From contig BJKQ01000006.1 of assembly GCA_006538405.1 (NCBI GenBank), positions 1,325,001-1,389,000 on the forward strand: DNA of 64,000 nucleotides, in the 5' to 3' direction. Source of the stretch: Hansfordia pulvinata. Its lineage: Eukaryota > Ascomycota > Sordariomycetes > Xylariales. Positions 33,830-45,968 of this stretch are shown here, one piece after another; the first letter of the stretch is position 1, and every line of letters begins with the position of its first letter. The position numbers were made by a program, and so were the translations under genes. The notes under the pieces are model-generated. The model was given only the letters and a program-made list of their open reading frames with translations, had not been told where the DNA came from and made no database searches.

Positions 33830-34327
33830 CGAGGTGAGGTTGGAGGTGGGTTGACAAGGGCTGGTGTGGAAGGTGGGACATATGAAGAGTGAGGGGAGGG
33901 TTGGAAACACGGAAAGAGACGGACGGAGGAGTGAAACATTGAACGGCGTTGGCGGCGGCGATTGCCTACGTGGAAGGTGCAGACGCTTTCACGTGTCGCG
34001 CCTTCCGTGTTTGAAGCCATCCCGCCTTTTTACTGTGCTGCGATAATACTGTGCTGCGATAATAGTGGAGGTGGTGAGGGGAACAGCAACATAGTACCCA
34101 TCCATGAAGGGCACCTCTTTGATTTTTAAATACCTTAGCCACCCGCGAGGGTAGGTAGGCAGGGATGTTTGCTACACAAATTGAGTCTTGGGACATCACT
34201 TCTCTCATGTGTGTTTAAGCTGGACAGTCGGACAGTCGGTTGCCTTCCCAACCCACATACGCCTCCGTGATATGAGCAACTTGATCACTCGACCAGTCCA
34301 GAGTCTAAATAGACTGCCGCACCGCCC
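33830..34327. other. Convergent intergenic region
   Basis: About 500 bases between the 3' ends of the PLP-fold ORF and the GH3 gene. No gene seen; a GTAGGTAGG word lies near 34152. Confidence 0.5.
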
Positions 34328-37311
34328 TCAGATCTCGCCGCCGTCACCACCGCCGCCGCCGCCCTTCTCTCCACCAGCCCCGCGTGGCAGCAGCAGCTCG
34401 ACAGCCCCCTCGAGGCGGATGTCGCGGCTGCTGGCGCCGACGTGGAACCCGTACGCGCCGGCGCGCACCCGCCACGCCTGCCGGACGACGTCCCAGACGG
34501 CCAGGTCGCGCATCGTCAGCTCGAAGCGCACGCCGCCCGACTCCCCGGGCGCCAGGTCGATCTTCTCGAAGCCGCGCAGCTGCCTCGGAGGGGTCTTGCC
34601 GTCGTCGTCGTCCTCGCCGTCGCCGTCGCCTCTCGGGATGGACACGTACAGCTGCGCGACCTCGGCCCCGCGGCGGTTCGTGTCCCCCGTGTTGGTCACG
34701 ACGGCCTCGACGGCGCCGACGACCTCCCACAGTGCCGGGTCGCTGCTGACCGCGGTGCGGCCGGCCAGCGGCGGTGGTGAGGGGGAGGGGGAGGAGGAGG
34801 AGGAGGACGACGACGACGACGACAGCGGCACGTCCACGGACAGGGCCGAGTACCCGAACGTCGTGTAGCTGAGGCCGAAGCCGAACTCGTAGCGGGGCGA
34901 CACGCCGCGGGCGTCGAAGCCGCGGTAGTCGACGAGGGTGCCCTCGTCAAAGTCGCACTGCGGGAACAGGTCGGACTCGGTGCGGTTGCAGGGGGCGTAG
35001 GGGACGTAGTCCTCGGCGCGGCGGGCCAGGGTGTAAGGGAGGCGGCCGGAGAAGCCGGCCCCGCCGTCGCCCCAGAGCAGGCGCACGAGGGCGCGGCCCG
35101 AGTCCTGCCCGGGCAGGTGGGCGAGGACGACGGCGGTGACGTTGGGGTGGTCGGCCCAGGGGTCGACGAGGCGGGGCCCCACGGCGTGGACGACGACGAC
35201 GACGCGGGGCCCGCACCGCGAAGCCACGTGGGCTATCAGTGCGTCGCTGGCGTCGTCGCGCAGGGACGCCCGGTCCCACCCCTCGGTCGACATGGCGTTG
35301 ACGAAGACCAGGCACGCCTCGCTGGCGCCGTTGACCTCGGGCCGCGCCGAGTCCAGGTCCCAGTTCACCCAGGTGCCGTCCTCGTAGGCCCGCTGGGACA
35401 GGGCGCTCAGGGCCTGTGCGCGAGTCCGGAAAGCTGGCGTTAGTGATGTTGCTGATCAAAGACGGTGGTAGGGAGGGAGGGGGGGGGGGGGGGGTTTGAG
35501 GGGGTTTGAGGCGGGTTGACGTTGTATCGGGTAAATGACACTCTCGCAAAACCAAACCCACATCGCTGATATAGGGCGGCGAGTTGGCGCCGGCCCGGCC
35601 CCCCGAGATGATGGTCCCACCGCGGGCCGCCGGGTCGAAGCGCACGCCCTCGGTGCCGAGCGGGATCTGGCCCATCTCGGGCTCGGACGTGTAGCCCAGC
35701 TGGAAGAGCGAGTCGGTGTTCTTGGTGCGCGGGGCGGCAGCGTCGTAGCCGAAGACGGACAGCATGCGCAGGGGCCCGCGGAAGGGCAGGGCGCCGCGCT
35801 CGTTCTTGACCAGGACGTGGCCGGCCATGGCGCCCTCGAGCAGGACGTCCCGGGACCCCCGGAGGCGGGCGTCGACGGGCTCGTGGGCCTCCGTCAGGGG
35901 CCTCATCCCGTGGCCCGGGGGGCCCGGGAAGCGGGCCGGGTCGTCCTGGCCCGTCAGGTACCAGGCGGCGACGACGCGGGTGGCCATGTCGGCGAGGCGG
36001 GCCTCGGGGAGGGAGCCGTTGCGCAGGGCCTCGAGGAGGAGGGGGGCGCCGCCGCCGCCGCCGCCGCCCACGCCCCAGTGGCCCGCGAGGGGCATGACCA
36101 TGTCGAGGCCGGCGAGGGCGCTGGCGACGCCGGCGTGCTGGGCGTTCCAGTCGGCGACGACGAAGCCGGGGAAGGCCATCTCGGTCTTGAGGACGCCGTT
36201 GAGCAGCTTGCTGTTCTGGCAGCCGTACGAGTTGTTGGCGCGGTTGTAGGAGCACATGACGGACGCCGCGCCCGCGCGCACGCCGTCCATGAACGGCCAC
36301 GCGTATAGCTCGTGCAGCGTGCGGTCGTCCATGTTGGCCGACGCCGCCTCGACGCCGTGGTACGGCCGCCGCAGGGTCTCCTGCTCGTTGCCCACAAAGT
36401 GCTGTGTGTGTGTGTGAGTGTGTGCGCGTGTGCGTGTGCCATCAGTCAGTCTGTGTATGTGTCTGTGTGTGTGTGTGTGTCCCTTGGGTCATGTTCTTTA
36501 CCTAGGCAAGAACCGCGCTCACCTTGAGGTTGGCCATGACGCCGGCGTCCTGGTGGCCGGCGATGCTCTCGGCGGCCAGCTGCCCGCACAGATAGGGGTC
36601 GACGCTGAAGCTCTCCCAGTTGCGGCCGCCCAGCGGGGACCTCCCGAGCGGGCCGCAGTTTGGTCCCAGGAGCACGTTGACTGTGGCGTTCCAGGTGTAA
36701 GTAAGGTAGGTAGGTACCAGCTAGGCAGAACAGAAAGAAGGGGTTCTCCCACTACTCACTCCCCTTGGCCCAGAACTCGCGGCCCATGTACCAGGCCCTC
36801 CGGTAGGTCAGGTTGCGGTCCCAGGCGGCGCCGGCGTGGACGGCCGAGGGGTAGGCGCTGACCATGTCGGCGGCGCGGACGCCGTTGGCCGCGTCGTGCA
36901 GGCACAGACCCGGGAACCCGAGGCGCGGGACGCCGCCCGAGTTGCCCGCGCACGCGTTGAGGGCGCTGGCGTTGAAGCCGAGCGTGACGTTGGCGCGCTC
37001 CTCGGGCGTCATCCGGGCGACCAGGCGCCGGGCTTCGGCCAGGGGGCGGGCCCAGGCGCCGCTGCCTTGGGTCTCGGCTGTGAGGAGGAAAGGGGAGAGA
37101 TAGATGTAAGCAGATGGCTCTTTTATTGTGGGCGGGGCTCGTGGCTTGGAAGAGAAGGGAGAGGGGAGATAATGAGGTAGAGATGGGTGTAGGTTCACTC
37201 ACGAGAAGGGTAGACCGGGGGCGACTGTCCGTAAAAGTCGGCATCCTCGAGGCCCGAGGCCGGGGCGGAGGCGGCCGACAGGAGGGCCAGGAGGGTGTGG
37301 AGGAACCGCAT
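34328..37311 (-). CDS. Secreted GH3 beta-glucosidase
   Basis: A glycoside hydrolase family 3 enzyme of 836 residues that would release glucose from the non-reducing end of cello-oligosaccharides or beta-glucosides. Exons read leftward: 37203-37311, 36760-37077, 36523-36680, 35562-36401 and 34328-35413; every phase agrees. The signal peptide is [21 protein letters not shown]-domain motifs: [53 protein letters not shown] and the nucleophile segment [15 protein letters not shown] with Asp near 279. The C-terminal (beta/alpha) sandwich and Fn3-like domain begin at about 520, with LPYTLARR and [16 protein letters not shown] poly-Ser/Pro loop lies inside the Fn3-like domain. Length and domain order are normal for fungal extracellular GH3 enzymes. 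Confidence 0.93.
35479..35494. repeat. 16-G homopolymer in a GH3 intron
   Basis: A run of 16 G (C on the coding strand) lies in the intron 35414-35561 of the GH3 gene, near the branch/acceptor side. It does not touch coding sequence. Confidence 0.9.
36404..36480. repeat. TG/CA microsatellite in a GH3 intron
   Basis: Interrupted TG runs (CA on the coding strand) fill most of the intron 36402-36522, right up to its acceptor. Confidence 0.85.
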
Positions 37312-38543
37312 CGTCGGAGCCTTTTTCTTTCTTTCTTCCTTTCTTTTTTTCTCCTTTCTTCCTTTCCTATAGTGTTTCCGGGCAGAGTCCGCAAGAGACT
37401 ACCGGGCTTGTGCTTTCTGCTGCAGCCGACGGCAGTCAACGAAGATGGTGATGATGGTGGTGATGGTGGTGATAATGATGAGAAGGGTGCCCCGATAGTA
37501 ATTAAAGCAGCTGCCGCACGTGGATTCGGAGACTGTGATGTGATGTGACGCGATGCGATGCGATGCGACGATGTGACGATACGTGCGCCGTGTGCCGAGA
37601 CGCTACGACGAGGCCGGCTTCCGAGTGGCCAACCCACACCGCCGGGAACCGGTCAAGATGGACGGAAGTAAGCGGGACAGGAGTGCGAGCAGGTACTCGT
37701 AGATATGCGTATGCGGGCAGCCGGGTGTGCGCGCCGGGGAAGACGGGGAGCGCCGATCCCAGATCTGCCCGGGGGACAGCGAGAGAGGGGGAGAGGGGGA
37801 GAGGTTCCAATTGGCCTCTGGGAAGTCCTGGGTCCGGGGCCACTTCGGGGCTTGATGTCTGGGCGCGGTGTCTGTCGCTGTTATTATCGTCGCTACCTAC
37901 TTATTAGTTAGCGTGCTGTAACTCACAGTACGAGTGTGTTGGTGGCAGTATTCACAGTGCCATGTAATGTAGTAAGGGTTCTGTCTGCTGATAGATGGCC
38001 GTGTGGTTGGTGTTGGTGACCATTCGGGCATCAAAGCTGTTCATTTGCTGCTGCTGCTGCTGCTGCTCGAACGGGGAACGGGTACATTGGGGTGGAGATG
38101 ATGTCATCTCATTCTCCTCAGACCAAAGGGAATCATACCAAGCACGAGTTAATCAGCAGGGGATTGATGTATGGTAGATAAGTCGTGAAGAGGTCTGAGC
38201 ACGGATAGAGACGGAAAGTGGAAAAAGCAAGCAGAAGCCGGCTGTACGCGTACGGTTACTCGCCGTTGGGCAGGTTTACTACCTACCTCTCTCGCATCTG
38301 TACCATTCACGAGTACTCCGTTGGGTACTCGTACCTTATTAGTTGATGTTGTGCCATTTCTCTTTGGTCTACATGTAATTATTACTCTTGTGTGTAATCT
38401 ATGAATGACAAAGAGCATGTCTACCGCCACATGAGGCATCTCATCCAGACCAACACTCCATCCATCCATCCATCACGGCATTGCTCACATTCAAAGTCAA
38501 GTCTGGCTGTCTGCCCGCACAAACGGTCCCCCTACACGTCGAT

Positions 38544-38590
<47 letters not shown>

Positions 38591-38600
38591 CCCCCATCCA
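37312..38600. other. Intergenic region, promoter of the GH3 gene
   Basis: Contains CTTTCTTTC-type runs near 37322-37365, GATGGTGAT repeats near 37444-37480, a CGATG run near 37548-37572, a CTG run at 38049-38066, and TACTCGTA at 37694 and 38326. No gene seen. Confidence 0.5.
38547..38586. repeat. (TC)20 microsatellite
   Basis: Twenty TC units just past the stop codon of the acetyltransferase gene, in its 3' untranslated region. Confidence 0.95.
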
Positions 38601-39389
38601 TCACAAGTCCGGAACGGGCTCGACCTTCTTGACGACGCGGGCCGGGGTGCCGATCGCGACGGAGAAGTCGGGGATGTCGCGGGTGACGACGCTGCCGGCG
38701 CCGACGGTGCAGCCCTTGCCGATGGAGACGCCGGGCATGATGGTCGTGTTGCCGCCGATCCAGCAGTCGTCGCCGATGGCGACGGGCCTGGCGTACTCGA
38801 CGTAGTCCCGCCGCGACTGCACCTCGGCCTCGTGCGTCGCCGCGAAGATGGACACGAAGGGCCCGAACATGACGCGGTTGCCGATGGTGACGAGCCCGGC
38901 GTCGAGGATGACCAGGCTGTTTTTTTTTTTTTTTTAATTTAGGGGTCAGCCAGTCAGTCAGTCATCTCATCTCATCTGGTGTCAAGGGGGAAAAGAGACC
39001 TGAGAAGGAAGAAGGGGGGAAAGACGACGGGAGAGAAAGAAAGAAACTCACTTAAAGTTGGAGTAGAAGCGGTCGCCGATGGAAACGTTGCACCCGTAGT
39101 CCAGGCTGAGGGGCGGCTCGATGTAGGAGCCCTCGCCGAGGCGGCCCAGGACGGACTTGAGCATGGCCTCGCGGTCGCGGGCCAGCGACTCCTGCGTGGC
39201 GTCGGCGGGGAAGTGCGAGTTGTAGCGGTGGACGAGGCGGCGCGTGCCGAAGCGCGACTCGAGCAGCTCGGCCGCCTCGGGGTTGTACAGCATGCCCGAG
39301 ATCATCTTCTCGTAGTCGTCGCACCACGGCACGTTGCCGTACTGCCGCGCCGTCGCGATTGCCGCCTCGTCCTTTTGCGTGCTGGCCAT
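38601..39389 (-). CDS. Hexapeptide-repeat acetyltransferase (maltose O-acetyltransferase / NodL type)
   Basis: A left-handed beta-helix acyltransferase of 217 residues that would move acetyl from acetyl-CoA to a sugar hydroxyl. Exons read leftward: 39052-39389 and 38601-38916. The N-terminal MAC domain is seen as EKMISGMLYNPEAAELLESR. The hexapeptide region includes SLDYGCNVSIGDRFYSNFN, LVILDAGLVTIGNRVMFGP, the catalytic His in ATHEAEVQSRRDY, and IGDDCWIGGNTTIMPGVSIG. It closes with AIGTPARVVKKV. The intron (135 bases) holds a T15 run next to its acceptor. Yeast and filamentous fungi have similar cytosolic enzymes of uncertain substrate. Confidence 0.92.
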
Positions 39390-42300
39390 TCTATCGCGTG
39401 CTTATTTGGGTCGTGTGCTTATCTGCGGCGCCTCCGGTATTCGGGTATCGAAAGGCAAGGTAGGGTAGAGTAGGGTAGGCGGGAGGAGGTGCTTTATGGG
39501 ATTCTGGTAGAGCCTCGAGGTGTTGTCCGATGTCGTGGGATGGCCAGCTACCTGCCCGACTCTGGCCTTACCTTAACTTGCGAAACTTGATATTTGAGAG
39601 GTGGTGAAACGGTGATGATAAGGACCTGACCAAGTTACATGATCCATCTTCTTTCGTTTTGCTAATTACCTTGCTCCTCGGGTGCGGCTCGTACGCCGAA
39701 GCCGGTTACCGGTTTTCTCCTCTTCCTTGGTAGATACTTCCTACCATACATACCTCAGGTACGCAAAACAGCTACAGACAACCGGCGGCCCCACTCAACA
39801 CGTGCATCTATTCATGATGGTTGTTGATGAATGAGGTGCTGCTGCTCGTGCTTGCTGCTGACGGGTAAAGGGCGGCAAAATAGGTGGTATGCGTAGGTGG
39901 AATGTGGACATGTATCCTTGGCTCTCCCCCCCTTCCCCGCAGCTTGACCTCGACTGCTCACCGCGCCTCCAAGGAATGGACCCGAGATCCACGCCATCCG
40001 GGATACCAGATCTAAGTTAGGAGGATAATAACCTGCTCACGATACAGTGCAGTGCAGGGCAGGGCTGTGCAGACCGACCGCGCCCCGCCGCGGATCATCA
40101 TGTGGCTCGCTATCCGTGGAATGACCCCGCCTCATCAGGTCCCGCCATTGCCCCCGCAGTTCGTCACTTCAGCCCTCAACCTACGAGTACTCGTACTACC
40201 GGTACTCCAGCTGCTCATGACTGTAATCAGATTCACGTGTCGAGGTGGTTTGTGTTTGAAGCCGGGGCACCCGGGACGCTTCCTCCCTGAGCAACACCCG
40301 AGATGGCCAACAGCCAAGCATCAATGATTCTGAAAGGTTGCCGGCGGGATTGGATGGTTCCAAGGTCTGCTAAAGGCGCCCCGAAGCGCAGAAGCCGTCA
40401 CGTCAACATTGGATAGTACCCACGTACGTGTATATACATGTATGTATGTATGTACCTTTGGTGACCTCCAGCCTCAGAGCACTGCAGACAGTACCTAAGG
40501 TAGCAGCCGTTGGATGTTTCTCCTTGCGGGAATCGGTGGCTACTTCGACTGGCTCACGGTCCTTTAATCAGGACTACCTAAAAGGTTGATCCGTGACTCG
40601 AGAGAGTATTGATGAATCTGTATGCTTCGATGGGTCGAGCCCAAGCATTCTCAAGAGTACGTATACGTAGGTAGTAAGATATTGAAGGATACGAGTCGGA
40701 CTGAACGTCACTTTGCTGGAGGATGCAATCCAGCGGTACGCAAAGCACACATCGCAGGTTCGGTTCATGATACATGAGGACCCCCAACGGCCGCCTCGAG
40801 TGCCTTGTGCCTGCCAGCGCCGCATCTTTTCAACGAAGATATGGCCTGGCTGATTGCACTCCGGACACTCCGCGACCCCCGGATATGGAAACGCATGCAC
40901 GAGAGATGCAGACAGACGTCTGCCCGCCCTCCCCCCCCCCCGGGACAGCCACTCCGCTGCCAACGATTTGATCTCAATCCAATCTGGGGATCACGCCTCA
41001 TTGCTACCGGATCCGGATCCCGGCGGCTTCCCGGGATCGCCACTGTTCTCCACAGGGAGGGAGTGCTGGCCAGCTACGCCGGGGGTCAAAGCCGCCCATC
41101 AAATCTCGGAGGGTGTCGATATATTATTCTTACCAGCGAGCGTAGAGTATCACCTCGGTCAATTCAAGTCGTCCACATCGTCAAGCTGGGAGACGTGGCA
41201 GACTGATAAGACAATGATGACTGCAGCAGCAGCGCCGCGCCGCGCATCAAGTCCCATGTTATTAGCCGTAGAAGCAGCCACATGGGCGGCGGCGGCGTCG
41301 GGGGTGCTCTCGTTGGCCAGTTCGCTGCTTATGTGCGCTGGTGTTGATCCCGATCTCACCCTGTCGTGGCGCTGCTGTCACTACTGCCTCGAGTAGTATC
41401 CGAACGCATGTACGAGTATGCCCTGATCCAGGCGCTCCAAAGGGGGCATCTTGCATACGACTGCATATCGTAGTCGATACAGTAATCTTTCGCCCCAACT
41501 TGTCCGACTCTCTCCACCTCTATCTATCCCTCTCCCTCTCTTTCTCTCTCTCTCTCTCTCTCTGGCATTTCCGGTCCAAATCAGGCAAGGAACCGAGCTG
41601 AGATTTGGCACTCTCGTACGAAAAGGACCAGACAAAAAAAAAACCAGACTGAGAAACACACACACACACACACACACCACGTCAGCCACGCGACGCGGGT
41701 CCGATCTCCAGGCGCGATCGGCCACCCCGCGGGCCTGGAGCCGCAACTTAGGAGAGACAAACCAAGAGAGCGGTGGCCCGCTCCAGCAACGAGCACGAGA
41801 GAAGCTTTGCTGTTTGCGGTAGTCGACGGGTCCCGTCGCAATTTGACGCCTCTTGTTAGCCGTTTTGTTGGCCTCTAGTGATTGGACAGATACGACAGAG
41901 TTCAAAAAGCTGCGACGCGAACTCGTCCGTCCCCGTGTCTCGCGCGGAGCGGACGGCTCGTACAAGGAGTAATAATAACAAGTGTCTAATAATAATCGCC
42001 GCCGTCATCGTCACAACGAATCACAATTACAACGACATGATGCCCGCGGCGGGCGAGCGGAGCCGGGCGAGCAGGACACATGCATACTCGTACACACACA
42101 CGCACGCACGCGTTAGTTGGTAGGTAGCTCTCAGCCGTGCGGCTGACACGGCTCGTGCAGGACTTATAGCCATATAAATAAAGAACAAATAAAAACTGAG
42201 AAGAGCTAGTTTTGGTGGTGGTTTGAGTACTCGTAATAGGAGTATATCTCGGTGTGCCACCCAGCTACCTAACCTACGTAGCTCTCACCAAGTCGCCATA

Positions 42301-42532
42301 CTTGGACACCCTCTCTCCATCCTGTTGTATCTATCGCCGCTCCCAGTTTGCATGGAGAGGAAATAGGCAGCCTCTCCCGCGTTCCTCCACTCACCTTGAC
42401 TTCAACACACTCACTCACCAAAATAGCACCCGTACTCTTATCTGCTCTCTGTCGGGCACCCAAGAACAGCATACACTCTTTCTTCCTCTTTCTTCTTTCT
42501 CTTCTTCCTCTCTCTCCCCTACCTAATCCGCC
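39390..42532. other. Long intergenic region with motifs and simple repeats
   Basis: About 3.1 kb, no supported gene. Octamer motif at 40182 (14-bp palindrome), 41411, 42085 and 42228. TACCTAAGGTA at 40492. TATG repeats at 40431-40453. CT-rich run at about 41530-41563, CA run at about 41656-41677. TATAAATA at 42173 could serve the alpha/beta hydrolase 360 bases downstream. Confidence 0.5.
40182..40195. repeat. 14-bp perfect palindrome TACGAGTACTCGTA
   Basis: Identical to the palindrome at 10820-10833. It is followed closely by GTACTACCGGTACTC, which extends the GTACT-rich symmetry. Confidence 0.75.
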
Positions 42533-42796
42533 ATGTCGCACATCCCCATCCCCCACTCCATCCTGGACACGGCTTTCTGCCCCTCGGCGAGAAGGTCCGT
42601 CTCGCTGCCGCTGGAGCGCAATAATATCACCCACAAGAACGCCGCCGCCGCCGCCGCCGCCAGCGCTGCCGCTGCCACGACGACAAGGCGCTCCCCCTCA
42701 GCATCGTCGGTAGCAAGGACCTGGGTCGCCGCCGCGAAGAACAAGAAGAAGAAGGAGGAGAAGGAGAAGAAGAAGCTCCAGGACCGGAAGGAAGCT

Positions 42797-42840
<44 letters not shown>

Positions 42841-43087
42841 ATCGTCGACGAAGACGAAGCCGGCCATCGTCATCGTGCCGGGGGCTACTCGTCGCCCTCG
42901 CACTACGGCGACGTGGCGGGCCGCCTGCGGGCCGCGGGCCACGACGTCTACATCGTGGCGCTGCCGACGACGGGCGAGCCGCGGCCCGGCCCCCTGCCCA
43001 CGCTGCACGACGACGCGCTGGCCGTCCGCGAGCTGCTGGAGGGATTGATCTTGGGGGGAGAGGAGGGGGAGGAGAAGGAGGAGGAGG

Positions 43088-43118
<31 letters not shown>

Positions 43119-44418
43119 GCTGGCGGTGATGGGGACAACAACAACAACAACAACAACAACGACGACGACAGCAGGGAGGTCGTCCTGGTGATGCACTCGT
43201 ACGGGGGCGTCGTGGGCTCGCAGGCCGTCAAGGGCCTGGGCCGCCCGAGCGCCGCGCCCGGGGCCTGCCTGGCGGCGTCGTCCGCCTGCTCTTCGTCGCC
43301 GCCGTCATTGCGCGCCCGGGCCAGCTGGTCGGCGAGAGCGTCGCCGGCGTCGACATGTCGGCTTTCGAGCCGCACGAGGTGAGTCAATTCATTGCATTCA
43401 TTCATTCATTCCTCTTTCTCTCTTACCCCTTTCTCTCTACTTGGAAGAATAAAAAGGGGGGGAGGACAAGGGGAAGACTACCTAATTAACCCCCTCACCC
43501 TGCCCCTTGAACCACACCAGAAGACAGACCACAGAAACTGACATACTCCCCCTCCCCCGCCAACAGGAACCAGGTTGGATGCGCCCCAACGCCGACAAGC
43601 TGGCGTCTTCGTTCGGGGGCGAGCTGCCGCGCGCCGAGGCGCTGGCGCACGCCCGCCTGCTGCGCCCCTCGTCGACCGCCAACGCCGCCAGCCGCCCGAC
43701 GTGGGCCGGCTGGCTGGCCCCGGCATCGACATGCACGTCACCGACATCAGCAATAGCAGCAGCAACGACGACATCGACGACGATGACGCTACCTTCGACC
43801 ACCGCCACCACCGCCTTGGGCCGACGCCTCAGCCGCAGAACCAGCAACAGCAACAGCGACAGCAACAGCAGCAGCAGTAGCAACAACCTCTCACTCCCTT
43901 GCACCTGGGTCCTGACCGAGGACGACGCGGCCCTGCCTCCGGCCCTCCAGCGCCGCTTCATCGCCGACATCGAGGCCGCCGGCGGCCGCCCCGTCGACGT
44001 CCGGCCCTGCCGCTCCGGCCACTTCCCCTGGACCACGAGCCCGCGCGCCCTGGAGAAGTGCATCCGCGCTGCGGCGGCGGCGGCGGTCGACGGCGGCAAC
44101 AGCAGCGGCGGCAGCAGCAGCAAAGACATGGCGGGTAGCAGCAGCAGCGGCGGCGGAGGAGGACTGTCGGGCGTGCGCAGGGCGGTGTCGCTTTCGCTGC
44201 CGAGGAGCAAGAGCACCACCATCACCACCACCACCACCACCGAAGAAGAGCTAAAGGGAGTCCCCAACACCCCCGAGTGGTGGCAGTCCACCAAGCGCAA
44301 GACGATCCGCCTGTGCCACGACGCGTCGCCCGGCCTCAAGACGGCCCTCCGCCACGCCATCTGGAGCCAGGCCCCCATGACCAAGGACGGCTTCCCCGTC
44401 ACGCGGTGCATGGTGTGA
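42533..44418 (+). CDS. Alpha/beta hydrolase with multiple low-complexity insertions and three apparent frameshifts
   Basis: A hydrolase related to plant and bacterial salicylate-methylesterase-type proteins, about 566 residues after allowing three one-base slips; the core alone would be about 250. Exons are 42533-43378 and 43567-44418. Core motifs in order: KPAIVIVPGG, HYGDVAGRLRAAGHDVYIVALP, the nucleophile elbow VVLVMHSYGGVVGS with Ser, VVRLLFVAAVIARPG, ARLLRPSSTANAASRPTWAGW, CTWVLTEDDAALPPALQRR and the His segment CRSGHFPW. Between these lie Ala, Thr, Glu, Asn and Ser/Gly tracts from triplet repeats. One base is missing at each of the G-runs 42880-42884, 43131-43134 and 43260-43263. All slips are in the same direction and phases then agree. 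The C-terminal extension after about 480 is Ser/Gly-rich. Confidence 0.8.
42797..42840 (+). repeat. (ACG)n microsatellite coding poly-Thr
   Basis: About 15 ACG units inside the N-terminal extension of the alpha/beta hydrolase, just before the first core strand. Confidence 0.9.
43070..43165 (+). repeat. (GAG)n and (ACA)n microsatellites in the alpha/beta hydrolase
   Basis: A GAG run (poly-Glu, about 43072-43111) followed by an AAC/ACA run (poly-Asn in the restored frame, about 43136-43160). They lie in the loop before the nucleophile elbow, with one frame slip between them. Confidence 0.85.
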
Positions 44419-44955
44419 AGAAGCAAACGGCCGGGACGAGAAGGATACTTGATACATACCTACCTAGGTACACACACACAAAGGCTGGAGAGGGAGGGTA
44501 TATATACCGGGATGACGGGGTCGGGTCTGCCGTTTGCTGGGCCCGACGATGCCGGTGCAACGGGCCGCGTTTCCTCGGTGGCCCGTTTCGCCTGTCGCTG
44601 CCGCCGCTGGAAGGGAGGAAAGAAAAGAAAAGAGAGGAAATATGAAATGCCGGCTTCGGTTGCGACCGTCTTGTCTTGTGTGCCCCGTGCCACACTCCCG
44701 TCCTCCCTTCTCATCTCCTCTCCGCGCCCGCGCAAGACATCCAGGACAACCCGAGCCTGGCACACGGGGATCCTCCTCCATGTCAGCAACACCTCATACA
44801 GGAGAAAGCATGCAGCACCGCCCGCCTCGTCGTCTGTTCCTCTTTCATCTACTGTCTCTCTCTCTCTTTCTCTCTTTCTTTTCACACACCCCTCGCCAAA
44901 ACCCACCCCGGACGCGCCAGCTCCCCGAACCCGCCCCAGAACAACAACCACAGCC
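44419..44955. other. Intergenic region between two repeat-rich genes
   Basis: About 540 bases with ACCTACCTAGGTACAC at 44457-44472 and TATATATA at 44499-44506, about 450 bases before the next start codon. CT-rich leader. No gene seen. Confidence 0.5.
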
Positions 44956-45633
44956 ATGCCTGGCCGCGCCCTGACGCTCACGCTCGCTCTCTACCTCTAC
45001 GTCACCCTCGCCCTCGCAGCTCCATCAGTCCCAGTCCCAGTCCCGGTCCCGGTCCCAGTCCCAGAACCAGCACCGCCGCCGGAACCACCCTTCACAGCAG
45101 ACCCCGCCGCCGTCCCCCCCAACACGCCACGCCCACCCATCGACGACGACGACGAGCGCGCCACCTCCTCCTCCTCCTCCCCCAGCGGCGCAGCAGACAG
45201 AGACGACACCGACGGACGCGCGGCGGGAGGAGGAGGAGGAGGAGAAGGCGGCGCCGCAGCCGCAGTCTTCTCCTGCGCCGCAGGCGTCGTCCTCGCGCCC
45301 TTCGCGCCGCCCTACGCCCGCGGCGGCGGCCGCGGGGACGGCAACACCAACACCACCACCACTTCCTGCCTCCGCCTCCTCCGCGCCGTCGAGGGAAGGG
45401 GTCCCGGGTGGTGGACCGTCGCGGCGCCACCGCCGCCGCCGCCGCCGCCTGGCGAGGAGGAGGAGGGGGATAACGGGAGCGGGAGCGGGAGCTGGAGCGC
45501 CCTCGCCACTGGTACTTCTTCATCTTCTTCATCTTCTTCTGCGCGCCAGCGTCTCGCGGCCGTGGAGGGCTGCGCGTTCGACGTGTGGGCGCGGCAGCCG
45601 CGGCGGCGGAGGGGGGCGGGGGCGACGTCACGC

Positions 45634-45695
<62 letters not shown>

Positions 45696-45925
45696 GGTGG
45701 TGGTGACGTGTTTGTGTGAGTAGTTTTTTTCCCCCTTCTTTTTCATGTTACTTTGCTGCCCTTGAAGGAGGGGCAAGACGAACAAGGCACTCAGGCGAGA
45801 GAATTTTACGTTCGCTCTCGTCTCACATCTGTCCCTTGCCACGCGCTGCGACCCGAGGCAAATCTAAAATCTAACACACCGCCCGAAGTTTCTTTATTCT
45901 TTTCCTTTTTTTCTTCTTGCTTGCC

Positions 45926-45968
<43 letters not shown>

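Noticed and set aside
38547..38586. CRISPR or other structured repeat array
   Set aside because: Only simple-sequence microsatellites are present in the window; no spaced direct repeats.
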